Shown here piece after piece: positions 18,301-29,393 of a stretch of 45,287 nt of DNA. The translations under genes were made by a program, and so were the position numbers. Each line of letters starts with the position of its first letter. The stretch's first letter is position 1. Origin of the DNA: Pseudoalteromonas sp. MSK9-3 (GTDB lineage: Bacteria > Pseudomonadota > Gammaproteobacteria > Enterobacterales > Alteromonadaceae); assembly GCF_003590335.1 (NCBI RefSeq), contig NZ_MIET01000017.1:1-45287 (forward strand), written 5' to 3'. The notes beneath the pieces are model-generated. The model worked only from the letters and a program-made list of their open reading frames with translations. It had not been told where the DNA came from and made no database searches.

Positions 18301-19358
18301 CTGAGCTAAGCACTGAGAAGTTGCTAACGCAAAGCCTTGCTGACGAAGGTCAACAGTCTGAACTAGAGCAGCTAGCTGCACAGTACGATGAGCTTAAAGC
18401 CGAGTACGACAAAAAGTTTGAGAACAAGCGTCGCAAGATCACACAAGGTGATGATTTACAGCCTGGCGTACTTAAAATTGTTAAGGTTTACCTTGCCGTT
18501 AAACGTCGTATTCAGCCTGGTGATAAAATGGCTGGTCGTCACGGTAACAAAGGTGTTATCTCAACTATCGTACCTGTTGAAGACATGCCTTATGATGAAA
18601 AAGGTCGTACCGTAGACATCGTGTTGAACCCACTGGGTGTACCATCGCGAATGAACATCGGTCAGATCCTTGAAACGCATATGGGTCTTGCTGCGCGTGG
18701 TATCGGTGAGCGTCTTGAAGAAATGATGAAAGAGCAGCGTGAAATTCACGAATTGCGCGAATTCATCAAAAAAGCATACGAAGTCGGTGATTGTCGTCAG
18801 AAGGTAGATATTGCTAGCTTCTCTGATGATGAAGTCCAACGCTTAGCTGTAAACCTTAAAGGTGGTTTACCAATTGCAACACCTGCATTTGATGGTGCAA
18901 AGGAAAGCGAAATTAAAGAGCTACTTGAGCTAGGTGGATACCCATCAAGCGGTCAGGTTACGCTTTATGATGGCCGTACTGGTGATGCATTTGAACGTCA
19001 AGTAACCGTAGGTTACATGTACATGTTGAAACTTAACCACTTGGTTGATGACAAGATGCATGCGCGTTCAACTGGTTCTTACAGCTTAGTAACTCAGCAG
19101 CCACTAGGTGGTAAAGCTCAGTTCGGTGGACAGCGATTCGGTGAGATGGAGGTATGGGCATTAGAAGCATACGGTGCTGCCTATACACTTCAGGAAATGT
19201 TGACAGTTAAGTCGGATGACGTAAACGGTCGTACTAAGATGTATAAAAACATCGTTGACGGTAACCATAAAATGGAACCGGGTATGCCAGAGTCATTCAA
19301 CGTATTGCTCAAAGAGATCCGCTCACTCGGTATCAACATCGAGTTGGAAGAACACTAA
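15333..19358 (+). CDS. rpoB: RNA polymerase beta subunit RpoB
   Basis: The 1341-aa product begins [19 protein letters not shown], preceded by GAGGA. The frame is open upstream to 15249, but that extension has no family match and lacks a ribosome site. Landmarks: rifampicin region [31 protein letters not shown], which shows the usual wild-type residues, and C-terminal [25 protein letters not shown]. It forms the catalytic cleft with RpoC. It is 116 bases before rpoC; a GC-rich inverted repeat (19365-19387) without a T-run lies between. Confidence 0.98.
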   Translation: MAYSYSEKKRIRKDFGKRPQVLDIPFLLSTQLESFKKFLNPDADGDHGLEAAFRSVFPIKSYSGNSELQYVSYRIGEPVFDVKECQIRGVTFSAPLRVKLRLVLMDKEAPGTVKDIKEQEVYMGEIPLMTDTGTFVINGTERVIVSQLHRSPGVFFDNDRGKSHSSGKVLYNARVIPYRGSWLDFEFDVKDNLYVRIDRRRKLPASIILRALEYTTEEILDMFFETTAFEVSNGKVLMELVPSRLRGETAAFDIKDDEGEVLVEAGRRVTARHIKTLEKKEIKHLEVPHEYIIGRVVAKNYVDTSTGEVIVEANAELSLELMAELVKAGHTKIDTLYINDVDSGAYISDTVRIDSTSNRLEALVEIYRMMRPGEPPTKDAAEALFDNLFFSEERYDLSTVGRMKFNSRVGYDTDTGPGTLNKTDIVSVMKVLIDIRNGKGEVDDIDHLGNRRIRSVGEMAENQFRVGLVRVERAVRERLSLGDLDAIMPQDLINAKPISAAVKEFFGSSQLSQFMDQNNPLSEVTHKRRISALGPGGLTRERAGFEVRDVHVTHYGRVCPIETPEGPNIGLINSLSTYARTNDYGFLETPYRKVVDSVVTDEVDYLSAIEEGQFVIAQANSNLDENNEFIDEQIPCRHKGESTFMGRADIQYMDVSPQQVISVAAALIPFLEHDDANRALMGSNMQRQAVPTLKADKPLVGTGIELTLAKDSGVTIVAKRGGVVKYADASRIVVNVNEEERVPGEAGIDIYNLTKYTRSNQNTCINQKPTCMVGEPVVRGDVLADGPSTDLGDLALGQNLRVAFMPWNGYNFEDSILLSERVVEEDRLTTIHIQELQCIARDTKLGPEEITADIPNVGESALGKLDESGVVYIGAEVKGGDILVGKVTPKGETQLTPEEKLLRAIFGEKASDVKDSSLRVPNSVTGTVIDVQVFTRDGVEKDKRALEVEDMQLREAKKDFNEEFKILEGGVLNRARNLLVQAGFSEDKIAELSTEKLLTQSLADEGQQSELEQLAAQYDELKAEYDKKFENKRRKITQGDDLQPGVLKIVKVYLAVKRRIQPGDKMAGRHGNKGVISTIVPVEDMPYDEKGRTVDIVLNPLGVPSRMNIGQILETHMGLAARGIGERLEEMMKEQREIHELREFIKKAYEVGDCRQKVDIASFSDDEVQRLAVNLKGGLPIATPAFDGAKESEIKELLELGGYPSSGQVTLYDGRTGDAFERQVTVGYMYMLKLNHLVDDKMHARSTGSYSLVTQQPLGGKAQFGGQRFGEMEVWALEAYGAAYTLQEMLTVKSDDVNGRTKMYKNIVDGNHKMEPGMPESFNVLLKEIRSLGINIELEEH

Positions 19359-19474
19359 TCCGATTGCCGCATCATTAAGGTGCGGCAGTGACTCTTAATT
19401 GAGTAACCGGATTAAAAGAATGTAGGGGTGAGCAATGCTTGCCCTCAAGATTAACCTCCGACAGGAGAGCTAAG

Positions 19475-22400
19475 GTGAAAGACTTACTTAAGTTTCTGAA
19501 GCAACAAAATAAGACCGAAGAATTCGATGCGATTCGAATTGGTCTTGCTTCACCAGACATGGTTCGTTCATGGTCTTACGGCGAAGTAAAGAAACCTGAG
19601 ACAATCAACTACCGTACTTTCAAGCCTGAGCGTGATGGCTTATTCTGTGCCCGTATTTTCGGCCCAGTGAAAGATTATGAGTGTTTATGTGGTAAATATA
19701 AGCGCTTAAAACACCGTGGTGTGATCTGTGAAAAATGTGGCGTTGAAGTAACGCTAACCAAAGTACGCCGTGACCGTATGGGTCACATTGAACTAGCGAG
19801 CCCAGTGGCTCACATCTGGTTCCTTAAATCACTTCCGTCTCGTATTGGCTTAATGCTAGACATGACGTTACGTGATATTGAGCGTGTACTTTATTTCGAA
19901 TCATTCGTGGTAACTGAACCTGGTATGACGACGCTTGAGCGTAGTCAGCTACTAGGTGAAGAAGAATACCTAGATGCATTAGAAGAGCACGGTGATGAGT
20001 TCGAAGCTAAGATGGGTGCTGAAGCAGTACTAGACTTACTTCGTGAACTTGACCTTGGTCAGTTAATCGCAGAAATGCGTGAAGAGTTACCAACAATTAA
20101 CTCTGAGACTAAGCGTAAGAAAATCACTAAGCGCCTTAAGCTTATGGAATCTTTCCACCAATCAGGCAACAACCCTGAGTGGATGATCATGAGCGTGCTT
20201 CCGGTTCTTCCACCAGATCTTCGTCCACTAGTTCCACTAGATGGCGGACGTTTTGCGACGTCTGATCTGAATGACTTATACCGTCGTGTTATTAACCGTA
20301 ATAACCGTTTGAAGCGTCTTCTAGACTTAGCGGCACCAGACATTATCGTACGTAACGAAAAGCGTATGTTACAAGAAGCGGTTGATGCGCTACTTGATAA
20401 TGGTCGTCGTGGTCGTGCAATTACCGGTTCTAACAAGCGTCCACTTAAGTCGCTTGCAGATATGATCAAAGGTAAGCAAGGTCGTTTCCGTCAAAACTTA
20501 CTAGGTAAGCGCGTAGATTACTCAGGCCGTTCTGTAATCACAGTAGGTCCTACGCTTAAACTTCATCAGTGTGGTCTTCCAAAGAAGATGGCATTAGAGC
20601 TATTCAAGCCATTTATCTACGGTAAACTTGAGCGTCGCGGCATGGCTACGACTATCAAAGCTGCGAAGAAGATGGTTGAGCGTGAAGTACCTGAGGTTTG
20701 GGATGTACTTGATGAAGTGATCCGTGAACACCCAGTATTACTTAACCGTGCACCAACACTTCACCGTCTTGGTATCCAGGCTTTTGAGCCGGTACTAATC
20801 GAAGGTAAAGCAATCCATTTACACCCATTAGTATGTGCGGCCTATAACGCCGACTTCGATGGTGACCAAATGGCGGTACACGTACCGTTGACAATCGAAG
20901 CTCAAATTGAAGCCCGTGCGCTGATGATGTCTACAAACAACATCTTATCTCCAGCGAACGGTGAACCAATCATCGTACCTTCACAGGACGTTGTATTGGG
21001 TCTTTACTACATGACGCGTGATCGCATCAATGGTAAAGGTGAAGGCATTGTCTTTAAAGATCAGAAAGAAGCAGAAAAAGCATACCGTACAGGTACTGCT
21101 GAACTTCATGCTCGTGTAAAAGTACGTATTACTGAAACACGCATTGATGAAGAAACTGGCGAGCGTTCTGAAGTAACAGAAATCATTGATACGACAGTGG
21201 GCCGTGCAATACTTTCTTTGGTATTACCTGAAGGCTTACCGTTTGAGCTTATCAACAAAGCATTAGGTAAAAAGCAGATTTCAAATCTTCTAAACGAGTG
21301 TTATCGCCGTTTAGGTCTAAAAGATACGGTAATCTTTGCTGACCAAGTAATGTATACCGGTTTCCATTATGCGATGAAGTCTGGTGTTTCTATCGGTATT
21401 AATGACTTGGTTATTCCACCAGTTAAAGGTGAAATCATTGAAAATGCTGAGGCAGAAGTAAATGAAATCAACCAACAGTTCCAGTCAGGTCTTGTAACTG
21501 CGGGTGAGAAATATAACAAAGTAATCGATATCTGGTCACGTGTTAACGAAAACTTATCACGTGAAATGATGGCGAACTTGTCGAAAGACACCGTTATCAA
21601 TGCCAAAGGTGAAGAAGAAGAGCAACCGTCATTTAACTCAGTGTTTATGATGGCAGACTCTGGTGCTCGTGGTAGTGCCGCTCAGATCCGTCAGTTAGCG
21701 GGTATGCGTGGTCTAATGGCACGTCCAGATGGTTCAATCATCGAGACTCCGATCACAGCGAACTTCCGTGAAGGCCTAAACGTACTACAGTACTTCATCT
21801 CAACGCACGGTGCGCGTAAAGGTCTAGCCGATACAGCACTTAAGACAGCGAACTCGGGTTACCTAACTCGTCGTTTAGTAGATGTTGCACAAGATTTGGT
21901 TATCAATGATGACGACTGTGGCACATTAGACGGTCTAACAATGAAACCACTTATCGAAGGTGGTGATGTTGTTGAACCACTACGCGAACGTGTATTAGGT
22001 CGTGTAGTTGCTGAAGATGTTGTTAAGCCTGGTACTGACGAAGTATTGGTTGAGCGTAACATCATGCTTGACGAAAAGCTGTGTGACCTTCTAGAAGAGC
22101 ACTCAGTTGACGAAGTACGCGTACGTTCTGTTATCACTTGTGATAACGACTTTGGTGTATGTGCTAAGTGTTACGGTCGTGACCTTGCACGTGGACACAT
22201 CATCAATGCGGGTGAGTCAGTGGGTGTTATCGCTGCTCAGTCAATCGGTGAGCCAGGTACACAGCTTACGATGCGTACATTCCACATCGGTGGTGCGGCA
22301 TCAAGAGCATCAGCAGAGAACAGCGTACAAGTTAAAAATAACGGTAGCATGAAGCTACATAATGCTAAGTATGTACTTAATACTGATGGCAAAATCGTTA

Positions 22401-23656
22401 TTACTTCACGTTCAACAGAAATTACTGTTATTGATGAGCATGGCCGTGAGAAAGAGCGTTATAAAGTACCTTACGGTGCGGTATTAACAATCCAAGACGG
22501 TGCTGAAGTTCAAGGTAACGATGTTGTAGCAACATGGGACCCGCATAGTCACCCAATCATTCTTGAGCATGAATCAAAAGTGTCTTTCTCAGACATTGAT
22601 GATAGCAATACAGAAGCCCAAACGGATGACCTGACTGGTTTAACACGTGTTGTTGTTAAAGATCTTTCTAAGGTTAACGCTAAAGAGCCTAAACTTATTG
22701 TTGAAAGCCAAGAGCGTGGCCTACAAGAAATTCGTCTACCATCATTCACGACAATTGAAATTTCTGATGGTGCAACTGCTGCACCGGGTCAAGCGTTAGC
22801 GCGTATCCCACAAGAAGGTTCAAAAACTCGAGATATCACCGGTGGTCTACCGCGCGTTGCGGACTTATTTGAAGCACGTAAGCCTAAAGAGCCAGCAATT
22901 CTTGCTGAGATCACAGGTACTATTAGCTTCGGTAAAGAGACCAAAGGTAAGAAACGTTTAGTTATTACACCAGACGAAGGCGATCATTACGAAGAGATGA
23001 TCCCGAAATGGCGTCAACTTAACGTGTTCGAAGGGGAATCAGTGTCTAAAGGTGAAGTTATCGCCGATGGTCCTGAGTCTCCGCACGATATCTTACGTCT
23101 ACGTGGTGTGACTGATGTGTCTAACTACATCGTAAACGAAGTACAAGAAGTATACCGTTTACAGGGTGTAAAGATTAACGATAAGCACATCGAAACAATC
23201 ATCCGTCAGATGCTACGTAAGTGTATCATCCTACACGGTGGTGATACGGAGTTCTTAGCCGGTGAGCAAGTTGAAGTGGCACGAGTGAATATCTCGAACC
23301 GTGAACTTGAAAAGCAAGGTAAGATCCCAGCCAAGTTTGAAATACAACTTATGGGTATTACTAAAGCATCACTTGCGACTGAGTCGTTCATTTCAGCTGC
23401 CTCGTTCCAGGAGACAACACGTGTCCTAACTGAAGCTGCTGTAAATGGTAAGAGCGATGAACTTCGTGGTCTGAAAGAAAACGTAATCGTGGGTCGTTTG
23501 ATCCCAGCGGGTACGGGTTTCTCTTATCACCAAGAGCGTATGGCACGTCGTAAGCAAGCTGAACAGCCTGTAGAAGAGCAAACTGTAAGTGCAGAAGAGG
23601 CAACTCAAGCACTAACAGATGCACTTAATGCGGACTTGTTAGGTGGTAATGAATAA
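19475..23656 (+). CDS. rpoC: RNA polymerase beta' subunit RpoC
   Basis: The 1393-aa product starts at GTG 19475, with AGGAGA six bases upstream; the ATG at 19439 in the same frame adds 12 unsupported residues. The zinc site Cys70/72/85/88 and the catalytic NADFDGD with Asp460/462/464 fall at the same numbers as in E. coli. A second zinc site (CAKCYGRD region) and the trigger-loop region ([28 protein letters not shown]) are intact. It is followed by a strong terminator, then by accessory genes instead of rpsL. Confidence 0.98.
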   Translation: MKDLLKFLKQQNKTEEFDAIRIGLASPDMVRSWSYGEVKKPETINYRTFKPERDGLFCARIFGPVKDYECLCGKYKRLKHRGVICEKCGVEVTLTKVRRDRMGHIELASPVAHIWFLKSLPSRIGLMLDMTLRDIERVLYFESFVVTEPGMTTLERSQLLGEEEYLDALEEHGDEFEAKMGAEAVLDLLRELDLGQLIAEMREELPTINSETKRKKITKRLKLMESFHQSGNNPEWMIMSVLPVLPPDLRPLVPLDGGRFATSDLNDLYRRVINRNNRLKRLLDLAAPDIIVRNEKRMLQEAVDALLDNGRRGRAITGSNKRPLKSLADMIKGKQGRFRQNLLGKRVDYSGRSVITVGPTLKLHQCGLPKKMALELFKPFIYGKLERRGMATTIKAAKKMVEREVPEVWDVLDEVIREHPVLLNRAPTLHRLGIQAFEPVLIEGKAIHLHPLVCAAYNADFDGDQMAVHVPLTIEAQIEARALMMSTNNILSPANGEPIIVPSQDVVLGLYYMTRDRINGKGEGIVFKDQKEAEKAYRTGTAELHARVKVRITETRIDEETGERSEVTEIIDTTVGRAILSLVLPEGLPFELINKALGKKQISNLLNECYRRLGLKDTVIFADQVMYTGFHYAMKSGVSIGINDLVIPPVKGEIIENAEAEVNEINQQFQSGLVTAGEKYNKVIDIWSRVNENLSREMMANLSKDTVINAKGEEEEQPSFNSVFMMADSGARGSAAQIRQLAGMRGLMARPDGSIIETPITANFREGLNVLQYFISTHGARKGLADTALKTANSGYLTRRLVDVAQDLVINDDDCGTLDGLTMKPLIEGGDVVEPLRERVLGRVVAEDVVKPGTDEVLVERNIMLDEKLCDLLEEHSVDEVRVRSVITCDNDFGVCAKCYGRDLARGHIINAGESVGVIAAQSIGEPGTQLTMRTFHIGGAASRASAENSVQVKNNGSMKLHNAKYVLNTDGKIVITSRSTEITVIDEHGREKERYKVPYGAVLTIQDGAEVQGNDVVATWDPHSHPIILEHESKVSFSDIDDSNTEAQTDDLTGLTRVVVKDLSKVNAKEPKLIVESQERGLQEIRLPSFTTIEISDGATAAPGQALARIPQEGSKTRDITGGLPRVADLFEARKPKEPAILAEITGTISFGKETKGKKRLVITPDEGDHYEEMIPKWRQLNVFEGESVSKGEVIADGPESPHDILRLRGVTDVSNYIVNEVQEVYRLQGVKINDKHIETIIRQMLRKCIILHGGDTEFLAGEQVEVARVNISNRELEKQGKIPAKFEIQLMGITKASLATESFISAASFQETTRVLTEAAVNGKSDELRGLKENVIVGRLIPAGTGFSYHQERMARRKQAEQPVEEQTVSAEEATQALTDALNADLLGGNE

Positions 23657-23678
23657 CATTTAGTTATTTATAAACCAA

Positions 23679-23708
23679 AAAAATGCCACTCGATTGAGTG
23701 GCATTTTT
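23679..23708. terminator. Strong terminator after rpoC, probably bidirectional
   Basis: A 13-bp stem (23679-23691 with 23696-23708) with a GATT loop has A-rich and T-rich feet on both sides, so it can end both rpoC and the converging minus-strand unit at 23739. It marks the border between the core block and the accessory region. Confidence 0.93.
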
Positions 23709-23738
23709 GATCTCAGAGAAGTTGAAATAGTATCGTGA

Positions 23739-24233
23739 TTAAAACATGCCGTTGTTATTGGCAGATTCAGCTGGTATGGGTTGGATCACATCCCAGTGCT
23801 CAGCAATTTTACCGCGTTTGTTGACTCGGAAAATATCAACAGCAGCGTTACCCAGCTCACCACTGTTCTTGTCGTAATAATGTACATGTAGTACCACTAG
23901 ATCGTCAGAAGAAATAACGCGTTTGATTTCTGCAACTTGACCTGGCACATAGGGAAGCCAGCTTTGTAATAGTTCTACTAGTGCAGCCCTTCCAGTTGGA
24001 ATATTTGGGTTGTGTTGAATAAAGTTACGCGCTAAATATCGTTTTGCTGTTTCCTCAATATCCGCTCGTTCATTGAAAGTTTTATTCACAAATTCCACAA
24101 CCAACGCCTCATTGCGAGCTGTCGTGCTTTGAATATAAGTATTCTCTTCTGCGATTGTTGGTAGGCTTATTGTACTCAAGCCAAGTGCACATGAAAGGGT
24201 GATATGTTTAAGTGGGTTAGCTATTTTCATCAT
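23739..24233 (-). CDS. Exported SnoaL-like (NTF2-fold) protein
   Basis: The 164-aa product has an N-terminal signal peptide (about residues 1-28, LKHITLSCALGLSTISLPTIA), so it should be periplasmic. The rest resembles the SnoaL/NTF2-like family: FIQHNPNIPTGRAALVELL, VLHVHYY and GKIAEHWDVIQPIP. Family members are small cone-shaped proteins, some being polyketide cyclases or isomerases, many uncharacterised. AAGGA lies 3-6 bases before two adjacent ATGs (24233, 24230). It is the last gene of a minus-strand group and lies 40 bases after the flavodoxin-fold gene. The substrate is not evident. Confidence 0.82.
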   Translation of the reverse strand: MMKIANPLKHITLSCALGLSTISLPTIAEENTYIQSTTARNEALVVEFVNKTFNERADIEETAKRYLARNFIQHNPNIPTGRAALVELLQSWLPYVPGQVAEIKRVISSDDLVVLHVHYYDKNSGELGNAAVDIFRVNKRGKIAEHWDVIQPIPAESANNNGMF

Positions 24234-24273
24234 TTTCCTTAATTAAAAATTCGCTCAATTGAGCATGAGCTGT

Positions 24274-24831
24274 TTAAAGTGTGATTTTTTCCAACGCTTT
24301 ATGGGCGTTAAACTCGCGAGAATCTACGCTAGCGATCACGTTAAATTCCTTTAAGTGCATACCGCAAAAACCGATCACTTGCTTTAGCAACATACGCTTT
24401 AAGCGTCTATAACCACCCGTGATCCAGTAGTGAAAATATGGTCCACCATTGGTTGTAAATACTTTAACGTCTTTGCCTTTAAGCAAACCAATGGGTGCTC
24501 GATTGGTATATTTAAAGGCAAAGTTGACTGCGAAGTTCCAGTCGATGAAATTTTTTAAAATAGCTGGCATTGATCCCCACCAAAAGGGAAAGACAAATAC
24601 AATTTCATCAGCGTTGTTGATTTTTTCTTGGAAGTAAGACATTGCAGGTGTTTTTTCGACTTTTGAGTACTTTTCAAATGTAAAGAAAGGTTGCTGATGC
24701 TCTTCTCTATACAGGTCGATTAGCTCTACTTTGTACCCCTTATCTTGGCAAAGCGATTGGTATTTTTTTGCGATACCGAAAGATAAGCTGGCCAATTTTG
24801 GGTTAGCTACAATTATTAGTACGTTTTTCAT
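24274..24831 (-). CDS. NAD(P)H:quinone oxidoreductase-like flavodoxin-fold protein
   Basis: The 185-aa product fits the Flavodoxin_2 family (NQO1/MdaB/KefF type): LIIVANPKLASLSFGIAKKY at the N-terminus for the FMN/FAD phosphate, FVFPFWWGSMPAILKNFIDW in the middle, and TTNGGPYFHYW near the isoalloxazine site. Such enzymes transfer two electrons from NAD(P)H to quinones. It is cytosolic and belongs to the minus-strand group with the SnoaL-like and heme protein genes. It could serve as a flavin-reducing partner for the HpaB enzyme of the divergent cluster, but this is only a guess, because HpaC-type reductases are a different family. Confidence 0.82.
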   Translation of the reverse strand: MKNVLIIVANPKLASLSFGIAKKYQSLCQDKGYKVELIDLYREEHQQPFFTFEKYSKVEKTPAMSYFQEKINNADEIVFVFPFWWGSMPAILKNFIDWNFAVNFAFKYTNRAPIGLLKGKDVKVFTTNGGPYFHYWITGGYRRLKRMLLKQVIGFCGMHLKEFNVIASVDSREFNAHKALEKITL

Positions 24832-24937
24832 AGTTGGAGTATTCCTTCAATTATTATCTGATCATAGGGCGCGCATAGTGTGAACAGGACTGCAATATGG
24901 TGGCAGCCGGATATTAATATGTGTGCTCTATATCTGG

Positions 24938-26128
24938 TTAAGGTTGATCAGATTCTCGCTTCGCATTACGTAGCATCCAAACATAATCCAACCCTAAATA
25001 TGGGATGAGCTCACCATTGGAGTCCTCAAATATCGCAGGATCTAGTGTGCCGGTGTAACCGTGGAATAGGTTTTGTTCATTGACCGTGCCAGGACCTCCT
25101 AAGACTGGCATTGGCGGACCAGTCAACCCTTTGGTAGCTGCAGCATGACAGCTAATACAAGACATGGTTTGTTGGTCAAATTTGTATTCAATACGCGAAT
25201 TGGTCAAAAGAGTTGGTCTGCCTCGTGTGTCAACGAAACCAGTCTGTGTTCCCCGTAGTCTAAAGTATTTCCACTTAGTTCCTTCTAACTCGTAGCCCAC
25301 AGGGATTTCATTACAAGACAGGTTATAGCTAGGGCATGCCGCACTATCTTTTGAAGGTACCTGCCAACCTAAAAATGCTTCTGGGTAGACTTGTGACCAG
25401 CGAGATTCATTATCGACATGCTCAAAGGTTGACCAAAACCATGTGGGATTTTCTTTTGACACTATATGAAGTGCGGTAAGCCCGTAAATTACGGTTTCGC
25501 CATTTCTGATTGCTTCATGCCAGTGATACCTTGGCTTATCAATTTCATTAATCACAACCCACGATGATTTAACGCTTTTAGAGCCCAGCGGAAAACTGAG
25601 ATCTTCAACGCCATTTGCAACGAGTCGCTCCTGTTGGTCGAGGCTATAGAGTTTGTTGTCTCGCGTGTAGTTGTATTGAGTACGGTTAACATAGACGCCT
25701 TCATCTTCTTCTATACTGTAAACCCCTGATGGTAAGGCGATCACATTGCCTTGATCACAGCCTAGTTTCCAAGATTTTGGTGTTTGCGCATCCGCCAAAA
25801 ATGTCTGAGTTTTCTCTCTCCATACTTCCCAAACAACAGGGCCCTCTTCCCCTAGCCATTTCTTTTTATTAGGCTTACATCGCTTTTCATTGGCAGGCCA
25901 GTTCAGGGATACAAAAAGCTGCCATGCATAATGGTCTGGGTCATTGAGCGCAGTTCTTGGATCATGAAGTTCACGCCAAGGTTTCTCTGGGTTCCATTTT
26001 GTAATTTTGAGATCTTGACTCTCTATTAAATGTTCACCATTGGCCGCTGCTGAGGCTATTGCTCCGATCCCTCCAAGCAAGAGCAGTAGCTGTGCTGAGC
26101 TGTTAACGTGTTTTATTAATTTATTCAT
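24938..26128 (-). CDS. Periplasmic protein with a single c-type heme motif
   Basis: The product from ATG 26128 is 396 aa; a GTG at 26143 would add five residues. A hydrophobic N-terminus ending ASAAA looks like a signal peptide. One heme-c site, CISCH, lies near residues 324-328 in the C-terminal part, with four other Cys pairs or singles before it. The N-terminal two thirds (DPDHYAWQLFVSLNWPA, WFWSTFEHVDNESRW) I know only as an uncharacterised Trp-rich region of proteobacterial proteins with a late CxxCH. It sits between the decarboxylase and flavodoxin-fold genes. An electron-transfer role in the periplasm is likely, but partners are unknown. Confidence 0.72.
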   Translation of the reverse strand: MNKLIKHVNSSAQLLLLLGGIGAIASAAANGEHLIESQDLKITKWNPEKPWRELHDPRTALNDPDHYAWQLFVSLNWPANEKRCKPNKKKWLGEEGPVVWEVWREKTQTFLADAQTPKSWKLGCDQGNVIALPSGVYSIEEDEGVYVNRTQYNYTRDNKLYSLDQQERLVANGVEDLSFPLGSKSVKSSWVVINEIDKPRYHWHEAIRNGETVIYGLTALHIVSKENPTWFWSTFEHVDNESRWSQVYPEAFLGWQVPSKDSAACPSYNLSCNEIPVGYELEGTKWKYFRLRGTQTGFVDTRGRPTLLTNSRIEYKFDQQTMSCISCHAAATKGLTGPPMPVLGGPGTVNEQNLFHGYTGTLDPAIFEDSNGELIPYLGLDYVWMLRNAKRESDQP

Positions 26129-26205
26129 ACTTGCTATTCTCACACTTATTATTGATTTAGTTATGAATACACACTAAGTTTTGTATACGTTATTGATTTT
26201 ATTTA

Positions 26206-27912
26206 TTAGGCAACTTCGTCTTTAAGCATGATGTTTTTCATGCCGAAGTTGAATTGATTGACGCGATGGCAAAAAGTTTTCAGCACCGGGGGGGCATCCA
26301 TACGATCTACAACAAGCTCAATGAAAATTAAGTGATCCCTGTTATTGTCAATATCAGCTAACGCCTGCTCTAGCTGTTCTACTGTTTGTACTTTGTGCTG
26401 TATGCACTTTGCTTTGGGTGCAAACACTTTGGGGAGGTTGACATAGTCCCATTGCGCAATGTCATTATAAGAAGAATCTTCTCCTAAAATATAACGTTCA
26501 ATGGTGTAACCATCATTATTCACAACAAAGATGATTGGTTTTTGCTCTAAGCGGAGCATAGTTGACAGTTCTTGCGCTACAAGTTGAATAGATCCATCCC
26601 CAATAAACAGCATGTGTCTTGAATCTGGCTTAGCGGCCATACTACCTAATAGTGCAGGGAGCGTATATCCAATAGAGCCCCAAATTGGTTGGTTTAGTAG
26701 CTTTACACCGTCAGGCATTCTGATACCACTTACAGCGGCGCCAGCGGTACCATTTTCGGCTGCAATGATGTCATCGGCCTTAATTAAGTGTGCTACACGC
26801 TGCCATAGCTGTTCATGTGTTAGTTTACTTTGGGTTTCAGCTGGTAACTCTCGGTGATTATCACTTAGCCTAACTAGTTCAGATTTATGGGCGGATGCAG
26901 CGTCGTCACTATAGGTTGGTCTAGAAAGGTGCTCTAATAGCTCTGAACAGTTAATACCATTGAAAGTATTATTGCCAATCATAATTGAATATGGCTGCAG
27001 TTCAATACACACATCTTGGTTTAATTTGTGTGAGAAGTAGGCTGTTGTTGAGTCAACGAGACGTACGCCAATCGTAATAATGCAATCTGATTTGTCCACC
27101 AACGCGAGTAATTCAGGCCTTGAAAGGTCCCCTACATACGTACCTAGCCAGCCTTTGGTATTTTCGGACAGCGCACACTTTGCGGTAGGCATATTTGCAA
27201 AAGGGATTGAGTATTGCTCAGATAGTGCTTGCACCTGCTTCTCTAAACCAAAACGTTCTACCATTTGGTCAATGATGATCACCGGGTGTTGCGCAGATTT
27301 AACTTTTGAAACAAGTAAGTTAGCTGCTAAATTAAAATTTTCCTTGTCACTCGATACATGAGTGTTAAGGGTAATTGGCAGTGATACTTCAATTTCTATA
27401 TCACAAATATCTGACGGTAATTGCAAGTAAACGGGCTTTTTCTCTTTTACGCAAGTAGCAAAAAGCCTAGGTATTTCGAAACTTGCGTTAGTGGGAGTGA
27501 TCACTGCTTGTGCGACTGTAAACTCCTTAAAACAGTTCATAATATTTTCGAAGTTTCCATCAGCAAGTGTGTGATGGAGTAAAGCGTTATTATTCATCGA
27601 ACTTAAAGGAGGTGTTCCAGATATGCAGACTACAGGTACAGACTCGGCATATGCGCCGGCAACGCCAGATAGGGCCGCTAAGTCTCCAACGCCATATGTT
27701 ACAACAAGTCCACCAAGTCCATTGCTTCGAGCAAAACCATCAGCTGCATATGATGCATTGAGTTCATTGCAATTATTGATAAATGTCATGTCGTTCTTAT
27801 CTTCAATAATTTCTAAGAAAGACAGGTTATAGTCACCTGGAACACCAAAAATACTATTTGTACCAAGCAAATAAAAATGCTGAAGAATATATTCTCCAAT
27901 TGTGATTCTCAT
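26206..27912 (-). CDS. Thiamine-diphosphate 2-oxo-acid decarboxylase (pyruvate/indolepyruvate/phenylpyruvate type)
   Basis: The 568-aa product has the PDC/IpdC layout: Asp27 in GVPGDYNL, Glu50 in CNELNASYAADG, the His113-His114 pair in LLHHTLADGNF, and the ThDP/Mg motif GDGSIQLVAQEL...VVNNDGYTIER. It decarboxylates a 2-oxo acid to an aldehyde in the cytosol. Substrate cannot be read from sequence; the FeaB-like dehydrogenase and HpaB in the divergent operon suggest (4-hydroxy)phenylpyruvate. The ribosome site AGGAGAAGGA is strong. It is the first gene of the minus-strand group and shares a 420-bp regulatory gap with the AfsA-like gene. Confidence 0.9.
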   Translation of the reverse strand: MRITIGEYILQHFYLLGTNSIFGVPGDYNLSFLEIIEDKNDMTFINNCNELNASYAADGFARSNGLGGLVVTYGVGDLAALSGVAGAYAESVPVVCISGTPPLSSMNNNALLHHTLADGNFENIMNCFKEFTVAQAVITPTNASFEIPRLFATCVKEKKPVYLQLPSDICDIEIEVSLPITLNTHVSSDKENFNLAANLLVSKVKSAQHPVIIIDQMVERFGLEKQVQALSEQYSIPFANMPTAKCALSENTKGWLGTYVGDLSRPELLALVDKSDCIITIGVRLVDSTTAYFSHKLNQDVCIELQPYSIMIGNNTFNGINCSELLEHLSRPTYSDDAASAHKSELVRLSDNHRELPAETQSKLTHEQLWQRVAHLIKADDIIAAENGTAGAAVSGIRMPDGVKLLNQPIWGSIGYTLPALLGSMAAKPDSRHMLFIGDGSIQLVAQELSTMLRLEQKPIIFVVNNDGYTIERYILGEDSSYNDIAQWDYVNLPKVFAPKAKCIQHKVQTVEQLEQALADIDNNRDHLIFIELVVDRMDAPPVLKTFCHRVNQFNFGMKNIMLKDEVA

Positions 27913-28332
27913 TCCTTCTCCTAAATAAAAGTTTTATTAATGATTGAGGTTTTATTTAGTTATGGGTGTAGGGAAACTACATTAATTCCTTTTGCATAAC
28001 TTTATTTTTGTTTTGTTGCTTGCCTTTTTTTTGTAAGTATATATTAATTAAATTTCGGGTTTTTCTCTCTTGTTTTATAGCTTGCAAATAGGTTATCTAT
28101 AATGGTTTTCTTTATCAAGATGGGTTTTGTACCAAAATAAGTTACTGTTAAGTTCTGAAATTGAAACAATGATCTATTGAAGTTTTCAATCACTTTTGTA
28201 ATCTAGAATAAAGCTTTTGATGATGTTGTTAAAACATAATAAATTCAGTGTTTTGTTGTTTTTTGTTTATTATGATTTTTAGAATTTAAATTGGTACCCA
28301 ATGCAGGTATTTATATTTTTGAAAGGATTGTT
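27913..28332. promoter_or_regulatory. AT-rich divergent intergenic region of the biosynthetic cluster
   Basis: This 420-bp stretch separates the decarboxylase gene (minus) from the AfsA-like gene (plus) and has no gene. It is very rich in T on the plus strand. Candidate -10 boxes on the plus strand are TATAAT (28098-28103) and TATGAT (28271-28276), without a good -35 at proper distance. It is the obvious place for control of both units. AAAGGA (28322-28327) before ATG 28333 is the AfsA ribosome site. Confidence 0.6.
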
Positions 28333-29391
28333 ATGTCTTTAAATGATAATTTTATAGCTATTGAACCAGGATTACTTCACAAAGGTTCTAGTGATGATGT
28401 TCTTATTTGTAACCCTAGAAATGCAATATTAAATAGCATTTCAGATCTTCAGTATAATATGCTTGATGATTATTTTAGAGGGTTTTACATTGAGCAGGGT
28501 GGCGGTGTTTATAATTATAATGGTGGTTTGTTTTCACTTTGTCCTGAAGGTGTTTTAAAAAGTGTTACTGATTATGATGGAAATCAAGATTGGGTTGATA
28601 GTCGTGGAATACCTTTTCAAATAACTGAAAAAGACCAAGCTAATACGGTATTTCCTAATATTGTTAATTGTGCAACATCTCTTGTGATGATAAATGATGC
28701 AAAGCATTATTATTTTTATAGAAAATTTCATGAACACGTTCCTGGAGTGATGTTTATGGAGGTGGCTAGGCAAGCTGTTTATTATCATTTATATACACAT
28801 ACAGAGCACCAATGTGGGGAAATTACTCTGACTTTGGATAGCATGAATTCAAAGTTTTTTGCTTATGCAGAGCTAATGTACCCAATTGAGTTAGTAGTCG
28901 ATGATCTTGCCGATCACCAAAAAGCAAACAAGCCGAAACATATCCATTACCGTGTTTCTTTTTATCAATGTAATAAGTTATTGGCGGTAATTGATTCGAA
29001 AGGTGCCGTGATCAAGCTCGGTACCTTCAAAAATATTCGAAACATTGATGTGCCTCATGGCGAGTGGTTTGCACCGCTGATCCGTCAAGATTTAACTGCT
29101 GAATTATTGCAAGGGAGTGAATCTACTACGGTAAAACTTGAGCAAGTGTCCACAGATGGCGCCGTTTTTTCAATTGATACGGCAGTTGATTTTGACAATT
29201 TGACAGTTTTTAAAGTATCTCTAACTGCCAAGATGTCTTTTCAGGCAGCTGTGACCTCATGTTGTAAAGTACAACAAGGTTACCAGGTTACGTTTGATGA
29301 ACTGCCTTCTTCAGAAGAACATGCATTACTAGAGATAATCAAGCGTGCGTTCATTCACTCTCCAGAAGTCGCTTTATTGGAGCATGCTTAA
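28333..29391 (+). CDS. AfsA-like hotdog protein (gamma-butyrolactone synthase family)
   Basis: The 352-aa product shows two AfsA hallmarks: an N-terminal LLHKGSSDDVLICNPRNA, as in the 'VHK..EVFLTD' start of AfsA/ScbA, and HVPGVMFMEVARQAVYY (about 135-151), as in the hotdog helix 'HP..D.LLLLEAARQA'. AfsA joins a beta-ketoacyl thioester to dihydroxyacetone phosphate, giving a butenolide precursor. The roughly 100 residues between the motifs and the C-terminal hotdog half diverge. ATG 28333 with AAAGGA is chosen over TTG 28291. The first half is more AT-rich than the second. It overlaps nothing, but the next gene starts two bases after its stop. Confidence 0.7.
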   Translation: MSLNDNFIAIEPGLLHKGSSDDVLICNPRNAILNSISDLQYNMLDDYFRGFYIEQGGGVYNYNGGLFSLCPEGVLKSVTDYDGNQDWVDSRGIPFQITEKDQANTVFPNIVNCATSLVMINDAKHYYFYRKFHEHVPGVMFMEVARQAVYYHLYTHTEHQCGEITLTLDSMNSKFFAYAELMYPIELVVDDLADHQKANKPKHIHYRVSFYQCNKLLAVIDSKGAVIKLGTFKNIRNIDVPHGEWFAPLIRQDLTAELLQGSESTTVKLEQVSTDGAVFSIDTAVDFDNLTVFKVSLTAKMSFQAAVTSCCKVQQGYQVTFDELPSSEEHALLEIIKRAFIHSPEVALLEHA

Positions 29392-29393
29392 TT

